A model generated the notes under the pieces. It was not told the DNA's origin. It did no database searches and worked only from the letters and a program-made list of their open reading frames with translations. From an uncultured Alphaproteobacteria bacterium (GTDB taxonomy: Bacteria; Pseudomonadota; Alphaproteobacteria; Rickettsiales; UBA1997), in the NCBI GenBank assembly GCA_903858915.1, contig CAIOKL010000058.1, positions 1 through 12,439 on the forward strand: 12,439 nt of DNA, read 5' to 3'. Both the position numbers and the translations under genes were made by a program. Below, one piece after another: positions 6,678 through 12,439 of the stretch. The stretch's first letter is position 1; the number at the start of each line of letters is the position of its first letter.

Positions 6678-7263
6678 GCGCTTTTTTTAGGTGAGAAATT
6701 ATTAACAAAATAATCGCAATAAAAATTGCCAGAATTGTTACTGGATCAAGAAAGAGCGGATAATGATTCATCAGGATTAGGCTGATTGGTATCGTAGTTA
6801 ACACGCTTGCGGAAATACTAAGTTTTTGATTATGCGTAATTAACAGGAGTAAAAAAAGAACGCTTAAAGAAATCAGTAGCGCCAAAAAATTTATCACAAA
6901 AATTATCGCGGTAAAAACAACAACTCCTTTACCGCCTTTAAATTTAAGTTGCGCAGGAAATAAATGACCGCATATCACCGCTATTGAACTTAAGAGGAGG
7001 AGAATAGAAAAATTTGTATCTAACCTAAAAAAATAAATCGTCACACCAAGAGCTAAAACGGTTTTAAGAAAATCACCGACAAAAGTTATAACGAATCCTT
7101 TTTTGCCAATAATTCTTCCGGCATTTCTTGCACCAACAGTTCCGCTGTTAATATTTCTTATATCCAGATTACTGCATATCTTAACGAGATAGTATGCGCT
7201 ACAAAAGCATCCCAGCAGATAACTGTATAAAATTACGCAAATTAAATTGATGAAAAATTCCAT
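6664..7263 (-). CDS. PlsY-like acyl-phosphate acyltransferase, atypical motifs
   Basis: A 199-residue integral membrane protein of the PlsY family (acyl-phosphate:glycerol-3-phosphate acyltransferase, first step of phospholipid synthesis in most bacteria). Motif 1 is present as SGTVGARNAGR (40-50) where classical PlsY has SGNPGATNVxR, and motif 2 as GHLFPAQLKFKGGKG (99-113), very well kept. Hydrophobic segments lie near 3-25, 57-80, 86-103, 114-142, 150-170 and 173-190. The C-terminus stops at ISHLKKAHANI, without the RxxxGTE-type motif 3 of classical PlsY. It may therefore be a paralogue with another acceptor or donor, in the 'GARN' branch. It starts at ATG 7263, with GGAG 8 bases upstream. 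First gene of a three-gene operon with the GNAT and aminotransferase genes, divergent from the TetR gene. I give no gene symbol because the housekeeping plsY is probably elsewhere. Confidence 0.75.
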   Translation of the reverse strand: MEFFINLICVILYSYLLGCFCSAYYLVKICSNLDIRNINSGTVGARNAGRIIGKKGFVITFVGDFLKTVLALGVTIYFFRLDTNFSILLLLSSIAVICGHLFPAQLKFKGGKGVVVFTAIIFVINFLALLISLSVLFLLLLITHNQKLSISASVLTTIPISLILMNHYPLFLDPVTILAIFIAIILLIISHLKKAHANI

Positions 7264-7268
7264 ATTTT

Positions 7269-7282
7269 AAACTCCAAACTCC
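7269..7282 (-). promoter_or_regulatory. Tandem Shine-Dalgarno of the plsY-like gene
   Basis: On the minus strand the heptamer GGAGTTT occurs twice in tandem; the inner GGAG (7272-7275) is 8 bases from the ATG at 7263. This is one of the few clear ribosome binding sites in the window and supports that start. Confidence 0.6.
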
Positions 7283-7334
7283 ATAATAAAGTTAATAATT
7301 TTATCCTTAAATTTATGATTTTTAAGACGATCTA

Positions 7335-7351
7335 TATGATTCATAATCATA
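7335..7351. promoter_or_regulatory. Inverted repeat in the divergent gap
   Basis: TATGATT (7335-7341) and AATCATA (7345-7351) form a perfect 7-base inverted repeat with a 3-base spacer, between the plsY-like and TetR genes. It may be an operator on the plsY side; on the minus strand it contains a TATGAT -10-like hexamer. Function is inferred from position only. Confidence 0.3.
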
Positions 7352-7383
7352 AAGTAGTTGTTGATTTAAAAAAATAAAATGTT

Positions 7384-7428
7384 AATTTAACGGTGTTCAA
7401 TTAATCTAATTAAACAGTGTAAAATTAA
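7384..7428. promoter_or_regulatory. Candidate TetR operator region
   Basis: Two superimposed patterns lie just before the TetR start codon. A 21-base unit (7384-7404) is repeated directly at 7408-7428, 24 bases downstream, with 17 identical positions; its core is AACGGTGT in the first and AACAGTGT in the second. Between the cores, TGTTCAATTA (7394-7403) and TAATTAAACA (7407-7416) form an inverted repeat with one mismatch and a 3-base spacer. Such dyads next to a divergent tetR-type gene are usual sites of autoregulation; the repressor probably controls its own operon and perhaps the divergent one. Binding is not shown by sequence. Confidence 0.45.
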
Positions 7429-7429
7429 A

Positions 7430-8023
7430 ATGGCAAGAAGAAATGATCACACAAAAGAAGAGATTAGGGAAATGATAGTTTCATCTGGTTTGAATCTTAT
7501 AAAGAATTCTGGATTCTCTGGTTTCAGCACGCGTCAAATCGCGAAAGAAATCGGTTACACGATTGGAACCCTTTATAATGTTTTTGATAATTACGATGAT
7601 ATCGTTTTACACATTAATGCAACAACGCTTGATGATATGGGGAAATTCATTGAAGAGGGCCTTAATCCAAAACTAAAAAATGCAAATGCCATTAAGCAAC
7701 TTGCAAAGCTTTATATCGATTTTGCTCATAAAAATCGTAATAGCTGGAGCGCTCTATTTGAATATAACATACCTCCCGAGTCAGATTTGCCTGAGTGGTA
7801 TAATCAAAGAATAGAAAAGCTTTTTAGTATTGTTGAGAGTCTTTTGTCAGAATTTATCAACAAAAAATCAGAAGCTTTAAAGCATGCAAAAGTAATTTGG
7901 GCAAGTATTCACGGAATTTGTGTGCTGAGCCTAACGCAAAAATTGAATGTCGCGGGAACTGCATCTGTTGAAATTTTAACTGATTCTTTGATAGAGAATT
8001 ATTTGCGAGGTCTTGAAAAATGA
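7430..8023 (+). CDS. TetR-family transcriptional regulator with WHG C-terminal domain
   Basis: A 197-residue one-component repressor. The N-terminal TetR helix-turn-helix is seen at about 34-53 (STRQIAKEIGYTIGTLYNVF), preceded by the first helix with FSGFSTRQ. The C-terminal ligand domain carries VIWASIHGICVLSL (155-168), the WxxxHG signature of the WHG class (TetR_C_33). The ligand is unknown; in this context an acyl-CoA, acyl-ACP product or lipid is plausible. It is the first gene of the plus-strand operon and its stop overlaps the hydrolase start by 4 bases (ATGA). A dyad and direct repeat directly upstream (7384-7428) look like its operator, suggesting autorepression and joint control of the divergent plsY-like operon. 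No Shine-Dalgarno precedes the ATG. Family call firm; target genes inferred. Confidence 0.88.
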   Translation: MARRNDHTKEEIREMIVSSGLNLIKNSGFSGFSTRQIAKEIGYTIGTLYNVFDNYDDIVLHINATTLDDMGKFIEEGLNPKLKNANAIKQLAKLYIDFAHKNRNSWSALFEYNIPPESDLPEWYNQRIEKLFSIVESLLSEFINKKSEALKHAKVIWASIHGICVLSLTQKLNVAGTASVEILTDSLIENYLRGLEK

Positions 8024-8739
8024 TCCGCAAATTTTTCTCTATTTTAACATGCAAGCTGATGTTTCTTTCAAACATCGTTAAAGCTTCAGAACTCAAGAAT
8101 GATGGTGATTATGTTGTGATTTTGCATGGCATCACAAGATCAAATAAGCATATGCGAAAACTTGCCACCTACCTACAAAAAGATGGGTTTGATGTAATCA
8201 ATTTAAGTTATCCCTCCACTGCTCATACGATTGAAGATCTGACAGAAATTATAAATAAAGAAATCTCCCAAAGAACCCCCGAAAACAAGCGAATACATTT
8301 CGTCGGATATTCAATGGGCGGGTTAATGGTTCGTGCATTAATCCATAAATATAATTACAAAAATCTAGGAAAAGTTGTTCAACTAGCAACGCCAAATCAA
8401 GGCAGTGAAGTTGCGGATTTTGTGAAAAACTTTTGGCCTTACAAAAAAATATTTGGACCCGCTGGTCAGCAATTAATTACTGATCAAAGTGCGGTAAAAC
8501 ACATTTTTGGCGAAGTGAATTACGAACTTGGAATTATTGCGGGTAATGCAACTATTGATCCAATTTCATCAGCAATAATTCCCGGAGAAAATGATGGCAA
8601 GGTTGCAGTTGAAAGAACTAAGCTAGCAGGAATGAAAGATCATATTGTAGTTAGCGCGTCTCATACTTTTTTTCCATCTAATAAAGAAGTGCAAAAGCAA
8701 ACTTTATATTTCCTAAAAAATGGTAATTTTAAACACTAA
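8020..8739 (+). CDS. Secreted alpha/beta hydrolase (lipase/esterase-like)
   Basis: A 239-residue alpha/beta hydrolase. Residues 1-23 (RK, then a hydrophobic stretch, ending VKA) look like a Sec signal peptide, so the enzyme is probably periplasmic or exported; a lipobox is not present. The oxyanion strand is VVILHGITR (32-40). The nucleophile elbow is GYSMGG with S98; the acid is probably D192 (PGENDGKV) and the histidine H215 (SASHTFF). ATPNQGSE (123-130) after strand 6 is typical of triacylglycerol lipase and PGAP1-like enzymes. The length is near the minimum for such lipases. The ATG overlaps the TetR stop, and 5 bases separate its stop from the lplT start. With a lysophospholipid transporter and Aas following, a phospholipase or lysophospholipase role is the obvious guess, but substrate cannot be read from sequence. 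Confidence 0.8.
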   Translation: MIRKFFSILTCKLMFLSNIVKASELKNDGDYVVILHGITRSNKHMRKLATYLQKDGFDVINLSYPSTAHTIEDLTEIINKEISQRTPENKRIHFVGYSMGGLMVRALIHKYNYKNLGKVVQLATPNQGSEVADFVKNFWPYKKIFGPAGQQLITDQSAVKHIFGEVNYELGIIAGNATIDPISSAIIPGENDGKVAVERTKLAGMKDHIVVSASHTFFPSNKEVQKQTLYFLKNGNFKH

Positions 8740-8744
8740 AAAAT

Positions 8745-10058
8745 ATGCAAAACCAGACTCACTTATTGAAATCAAAAAGATTCTTACCACTTTTTATCAC
8801 CCAGTTTTTGGGAGCATTCAACGACAATGTTTTCAAAAATGCTTTTCTGATTTGGTTTACTTTCGATGTGGCACAAAAGCTAAATATGAATGCACAAATT
8901 ATGGTGACCATCGCTTCCGGCTTATTTATTTTACCATTCTTTCTTTTTTCCGCTCTTGCGGGTCAGCTTGCCGATAAATATGAAAAATCAAAATTAGTTA
9001 AGATCATAAAAATCGCTGAAATTTTGATTATGGGTTTTTCTTTCATCGGATTTTACTTTGAAAATATTCATTTGCTTCTGACTCTAATGTTTTTGATGGG
9101 AGTTCATTCAACATTTTTCGGCCCTATTAAATATAGCCTTCTTCCAGAGCATCTCAAGGATAGCGACTTGGTGAGCGGTAACGCTTTAATTGAGGGCGGA
9201 ACTTTTCTTGCGATATTGCTCGGTACAATAATTGGAGGCATTACGATTCGCATCGAAAACGGTATCGAAATTATTTCAATAGCAGTGGTCTCTTTTGCGA
9301 TTATGGGATGGCTTAGTAGCCTCTTTATTCCAAAATCTCCAGTGGCTGATCAGAACCTAAAAATCAGTTTTAACATCCTTTTACAAACCTGGAAAATCAT
9401 CAATTATGCCAAAAAAGAAAATACGGTTTGGCTCTCGATAATAGGCATCTCCTGGTTCTGGTTTATTGGCGTTACCTTCTTATCACAATTTCCAATTTAT
9501 ACCAAAAACATCATTAGTGGCGATGAATATATCGTTACTTTATTCCTCTCAATTTTCTCAATCGGAATTGGAATTGGATCAGTAATGTGCAACAAATTTC
9601 TCAAAGGAAAAATCGATGGACGCCTTGTGCCACTTGGCTCAATCGGAATCACAATCGGTATAATTATTTTTTGTACTGCGAGTTATTTTTATAATTCATC
9701 AATAACTCCAGATCATTTACTCGGTTTAAAAGAGTTTTTATCGGTAAATATTTATAGCTGGCTCATCATCTTGGGATTACTTACAATCGCGATATTTTCC
9801 GGCATCTATATTGTTCCTCTTTATGCGATAATGCAACATCGCTCTGAGGAAAAATATCTATCACGCATCATCGCTGCTAACAATGTTTTGAACGCTCTAT
9901 TCATGGTGATTTCAAGTATTAGTGTAGTTGCTTTATTTAAGGTGAATTTCAGTCTTTTGCAAATTTTTCTACTAGTTGGAATCTTGAATATTTTTGTTTT
10001 TTTCGCCATCAAAAAAATCGTTAAACAAAAAATTTCTGGGAGACTTAAAAATGCTTAA
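8745..10058 (+). CDS. lplT: MFS transporter, LplT-like lysophospholipid flippase
   Basis: A 437-residue major facilitator protein with about 12 hydrophobic segments. The N-terminal LFITQFLGAFNDNVFKNAF (16-34) is the LplT/Aas-associated MFS signature. GQLADKYEKSKL (73-84) is MFS motif A in the loop between helices 2 and 3, and FGPIKYSLLPEHL (125-137) is characteristic of this subfamily. In E. coli LplT moves lysophospholipids (lyso-PE, lyso-PG) across the inner membrane to Aas; gene order there is aas then lplT, here it is reversed. Length is slightly above E. coli LplT, the tail being basic (KKIVKQKISGRLKNA). The stop codon overlaps the aas start by 8 bases, so the pair is translationally coupled. 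In many bacteria the two are fused in one protein. Substrate is inferred from family and neighbour. Confidence 0.85.
   Translation: MQNQTHLLKSKRFLPLFITQFLGAFNDNVFKNAFLIWFTFDVAQKLNMNAQIMVTIASGLFILPFFLFSALAGQLADKYEKSKLVKIIKIAEILIMGFSFIGFYFENIHLLLTLMFLMGVHSTFFGPIKYSLLPEHLKDSDLVSGNALIEGGTFLAILLGTIIGGITIRIENGIEIISIAVVSFAIMGWLSSLFIPKSPVADQNLKISFNILLQTWKIINYAKKENTVWLSIIGISWFWFIGVTFLSQFPIYTKNIISGDEYIVTLFLSIFSIGIGIGSVMCNKFLKGKIDGRLVPLGSIGITIGIIIFCTASYFYNSSITPDHLLGLKEFLSVNIYSWLIILGLLTIAIFSGIYIVPLYAIMQHRSEEKYLSRIIAANNVLNALFMVISSISVVALFKVNFSLLQIFLLVGILNIFVFFAIKKIVKQKISGRLKNA
10038..10042 (+). promoter_or_regulatory. Shine-Dalgarno deciding the aas start
   Basis: GGGAG lies 8 bases before the ATG at 10051. 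The open frame extends 57 bases further upstream, but this site and the family N-terminus (MLKNLLKKFL) favour 10051. Confidence 0.6.
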
Positions 10059-12195
10059 AAACTTACTCAAAAAATTTCTGACCAAACTTTATAAAATCGA
10101 AATTAAAGGTTTGGAAAATTATGAAAAAGCTGGAAATCGGGTTTTAATCGTTGCAAATCACCTTTCATTTTTAGACGCGATTTTGCTAGCAGTTTTTCTT
10201 CCAGAAAAACCAATGTTTGCCATTAATACTTTTGTCGCTGGCAAATGGTGGATGAAGCCATTCTTGGTTTTAGCGGATACTTACGCTCTTGACCCAACCA
10301 ATCCGATGGCAACCAAAAGCTTAATCAACGAAATTAAAAAAAATAAAAAATGCATCATCTTTCCTGAGGGAAGAATCACCGTTACCGGCTCTTTGATGAA
10401 AATTTATGAAGGTCCCGGAATGATTGCTGATAAGTCAGATGCCATGATTTTGCCGATTCGACTTGATGGCGCCCAGTACACACCTTTTTCGCGTTTAAAA
10501 GGTAGAGTAAAAATTCATCTATTTCCAAAAATTACTTTGACAATTTTAAAGCCGATAAAATTTGAAGTTGAAAAAGAAATCACCGGAAGAGCCAGACGCT
10601 CAGCTAATGCTGATAAGCTTTATGACATTATGACCGATATGTTATTTGAAAGTTCAGACTACAAAAAAACTTTATTTGAATCACTTCTCGATGCTCGCAA
10701 AATTCACGGAGGAAATCATTCAATTATTGTTGATGTTGAGCGTAAAGAGGTCAACTATAACCAGCTGATTGCGCGTTGCCTAATATTAGGAAAGAAGATT
10801 TCCCAAGATACTAAGCATGGTGAATATATTGGCTTCATGTTACCCAATATGGTTTCAAGCATTGTTACATTTTTTGCGATGCAAGCTTTTGGCAGAGTGC
10901 CGGCGATGTTAAATTTTTCCGCGGGTGGTCAAAACTTTATTTCGGCTTGCAATGTAGCAAAAATTAGAACTATTTACACCTCAAAAAGATTTATTGATGG
11001 AGCGAAATTAAGTTACTTAATAGAGCTGGCTGAAAAAGAGGGAATTAAAATTTTTTACTTAGAAGATATTAGAAAGACAATTACTTTTATCGATAAAATT
11101 TCTGGAATTGTAAAGTCAAAGTTGATTGGCTGTAGTTTCAAAAAAATTAACAGCTCTACTTCAAATGATCCGGCGATAATTCTATTTACATCTGGCTCCG
11201 AAGGAACTCCGAAAGGCGTAGCTCTAAGTCATGAAAATATTCAAGCAAATCGTTTCCAACTTGCCTCAAGAGTTGATTTTGGAAGTAAAGATGTGGTGTT
11301 TAATGCCTTACCAATTTTCCATTCATTTGGCTTAACTGGCGGAACGCTACTCCCGATTTTAGCTGGCATAAAAACTTTCTTTTACCCGTCTCCGCTTCAT
11401 TACCGCATAGTGCCGGAGTTAGTTTATGATACTAATTCCACTATTATGTTCGGAACAAATACTTTCCTTTCCAACTATGCCCGCTTTGCACACGCCTATG
11501 ATTTTTATAGCGTCCGTTACATATTTGCTGGAGCAGAAAAATTAGATGAAGAAACTAGAAAAGTTTGGTCAGAAAAATTCGGTGTCAGGATTTTTGAAGG
11601 TTATGGCGCAACAGAAACCTCTCCAGCTTTATCAACCAATACGCCAATGCATAACAAACCAGGAACTGTTGGCAGATTATTGCCTGGTATAAAATTTCAA
11701 CTTGAAGAAATTGAAGGAATTACCGACGGGAAAAAATTATTGGTTAAAGGACCAAATGTGATGAAAGGCTATTTGTTGGCATCAAATTTAGGCGTTATCA
11801 CACCGCCACAAGATGGCTGGTATGATACTGGTGACATTGTAGCAATTGACGATAAAGGCTTTATCTCGATCAAAGGTCGCGCCAAGCGCTTTGCCAAAAT
11901 TGCTGGTGAAATGGTTTCTCTCAACGCAACTGAGATTAACATTGCCAAAATTGATCCAAAATCAGCACATGCAACCGTGGCAATTCCTGATGCTAAAAAA
12001 GGTGAGCAAATAATTTTAATGACCACCAGCCAAACCTTAAAACGCGCCGATATTTCAACTTACTTCAGAGAAAATCAAATCACTGAATTGTCGGTCCCAA
12101 AAGAAATAATAGTGGTGGAAAATCTGCCGTTGCTTGGAACTGGGAAGACTGATTATGTGAAAATAAAAGAATTAACAAACCGAGCCTCCTCTTAA
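10051..12195 (+). CDS. aas: Bifunctional lysophospholipid acyltransferase / acyl-ACP synthetase
   Basis: A 714-residue Aas, near the size of the E. coli enzyme (719). The N-terminal PlsC/LPLAT domain (about 15-200) has the HX4D motif NHLSFLD (H37, D42) and FPEGRIT (104-110). The C-terminal AMP-forming acyl-ACP synthetase domain (about 205-714) has the ATP loop TSGSEGTPKG (380-389), GYGATETS (517-524), GWYDTGDIV (589-597), GRAKRFAKIAGE (609-620) and the catalytic lysine K699 in GTGKTDY. It activates a fatty acid onto ACP and transfers it to the free position of a lysophospholipid, regenerating a diacyl phospholipid on the inner face of the inner membrane. It follows lplT with an 8-base overlap and is last in the TetR-hydrolase-lplT-aas operon. 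Its last 24 bases overlap the end of the convergent dehydratase-like gene. All key residues intact; confident call. Confidence 0.93.
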   Translation: MLKNLLKKFLTKLYKIEIKGLENYEKAGNRVLIVANHLSFLDAILLAVFLPEKPMFAINTFVAGKWWMKPFLVLADTYALDPTNPMATKSLINEIKKNKKCIIFPEGRITVTGSLMKIYEGPGMIADKSDAMILPIRLDGAQYTPFSRLKGRVKIHLFPKITLTILKPIKFEVEKEITGRARRSANADKLYDIMTDMLFESSDYKKTLFESLLDARKIHGGNHSIIVDVERKEVNYNQLIARCLILGKKISQDTKHGEYIGFMLPNMVSSIVTFFAMQAFGRVPAMLNFSAGGQNFISACNVAKIRTIYTSKRFIDGAKLSYLIELAEKEGIKIFYLEDIRKTITFIDKISGIVKSKLIGCSFKKINSSTSNDPAIILFTSGSEGTPKGVALSHENIQANRFQLASRVDFGSKDVVFNALPIFHSFGLTGGTLLPILAGIKTFFYPSPLHYRIVPELVYDTNSTIMFGTNTFLSNYARFAHAYDFYSVRYIFAGAEKLDEETRKVWSEKFGVRIFEGYGATETSPALSTNTPMHNKPGTVGRLLPGIKFQLEEIEGITDGKKLLVKGPNVMKGYLLASNLGVITPPQDGWYDTGDIVAIDDKGFISIKGRAKRFAKIAGEMVSLNATEINIAKIDPKSAHATVAIPDAKKGEQIILMTTSQTLKRADISTYFRENQITELSVPKEIIVVENLPLLGTGKTDYVKIKELTNRASS

Positions 12196-12439
12196 TCTAA
12201 TAAATTTTTGAATTTTATAAGCCGATGGATCGACATTTCCTCCCGATAATAATATCAAGATTTTACTTGGTTTAGTTTGAGTTTTTAGATAAGAAATTGA
12301 AGCGTCATTGGTTTGGAGAGGTTCGACGCCGAAAATTTTAGTTTTTTTCGCCAATAATTCTTTGGCTAAAAAACTTCCCGCTAGCCAACCCCCGCCTCCG
12401 CAAGTGGCAAAAATTGCCTCGATTTCAATTGCTGAATTA
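12172..12439 (-). pseudogene. Threonine/serine dehydratase-like gene, 3' part, probably internally deleted (partial)
   Basis: The last 88 codons of a PLP-dependent gene entering from the right edge. IFATCGGGGWLAGSFLAKELL holds the glycine-rich phosphate loop (CGGGGWLAG) of the threonine/serine dehydratase family, followed by the expected KIFGVEP. In that family about 80-90 residues normally separate the GVEP segment from the closing SGGNVD motif. Here ISYLKTQTKPSKILILLSGGNVDPSAY follows after roughly 10 residues (LQTNDAS). The reading frame stays open, so an in-frame internal deletion is the simplest reading; the loss would remove part of the large domain and probably activity. The stop lies inside the end of aas, a 24-base tail-to-tail overlap. 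The PLP lysine would be upstream, outside the window. It could alternatively be an unusual short relative. I call it a probable pseudogene. Confidence 0.55.

Noticed and set aside
8020..8055. Lipoprotein signal in the hydrolase (cysteine 11 after ILT)
   Set aside because: The residue before the cysteine is threonine and the hydrophobic core continues past it; an ordinary Sec signal peptide ending near VKA fits better.
8720..8977. 85-residue open frame overlapping the start of lplT
   Set aside because: A plus-strand shadow in another frame across a well-supported MFS gene; cysteine-rich composition without any motif.
9994..10050. Longer aas reading frame inside the end of lplT
   Set aside because: No ribosome binding site and no family match for the extra 19 residues; GGGAG is correctly placed for the ATG at 10051.

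Overview
This is an AT-rich chromosomal window from a Gram-negative bacterium. The GltX fragment, the fused LplT/Aas-type lipid genes, short AT-rich intergenic spacers and degenerate palindromic repeats fit an alphaproteobacterium, possibly a host-associated (Rickettsiales-like) lineage. That placement is inference: there is no rRNA or other marker gene here. No phage, plasmid, transposase, tRNA, rRNA or CRISPR was seen. No gene-free stretch exceeds about 300 bases; the gaps of 100 to 210 bases hold candidate promoters, hairpins and dispersed repeats.

Left part (1-5094), housekeeping. The N-terminal third of a glutamyl-tRNA synthetase (gltX, minus) enters from the left edge and diverges from a HI0933/YhiN-type FAD flavoprotein (plus). 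A tail-to-tail gap with repeats follows. Next comes a minus-strand pair, glutamine-dependent NAD+ synthetase (nadE) and a tiny zinc-ribbon membrane protein, coupled by a TAATG overlap. nadE diverges from a dusB-type tRNA-dihydrouridine synthase (plus). The gap after dusB carries a second copy of a 43-base repeat also found after the flavoprotein, plus two hairpins.

Middle and right part (5095-12195), a two-armed lipid module around one divergent regulatory gap (7264-7429). The left arm is a three-gene operon with overlapping ends: a PlsY-like acyl-phosphate acyltransferase with an atypical GARN motif, a GNAT-fold protein resembling N-acyl amino acid or acyl-homoserine-lactone synthases, and a class V PLP aminotransferase. 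The right arm is a WHG-type TetR repressor, a secreted alpha/beta hydrolase (lipase-like), an LplT-like lysophospholipid flippase (MFS) and Aas (acyltransferase plus acyl-ACP synthetase). The right arm reads as import, re-acylation and turnover of lysophospholipids. The left arm looks like it makes an unidentified acylated amino compound or lipid. The whole is the best candidate here for an undescribed system.

Right edge (12172-12439): the C-terminal end of a threonine/serine dehydratase-like gene (minus) that appears to have lost a large internal segment and whose 3' end overlaps the end of aas by 24 bases, suggesting decay.
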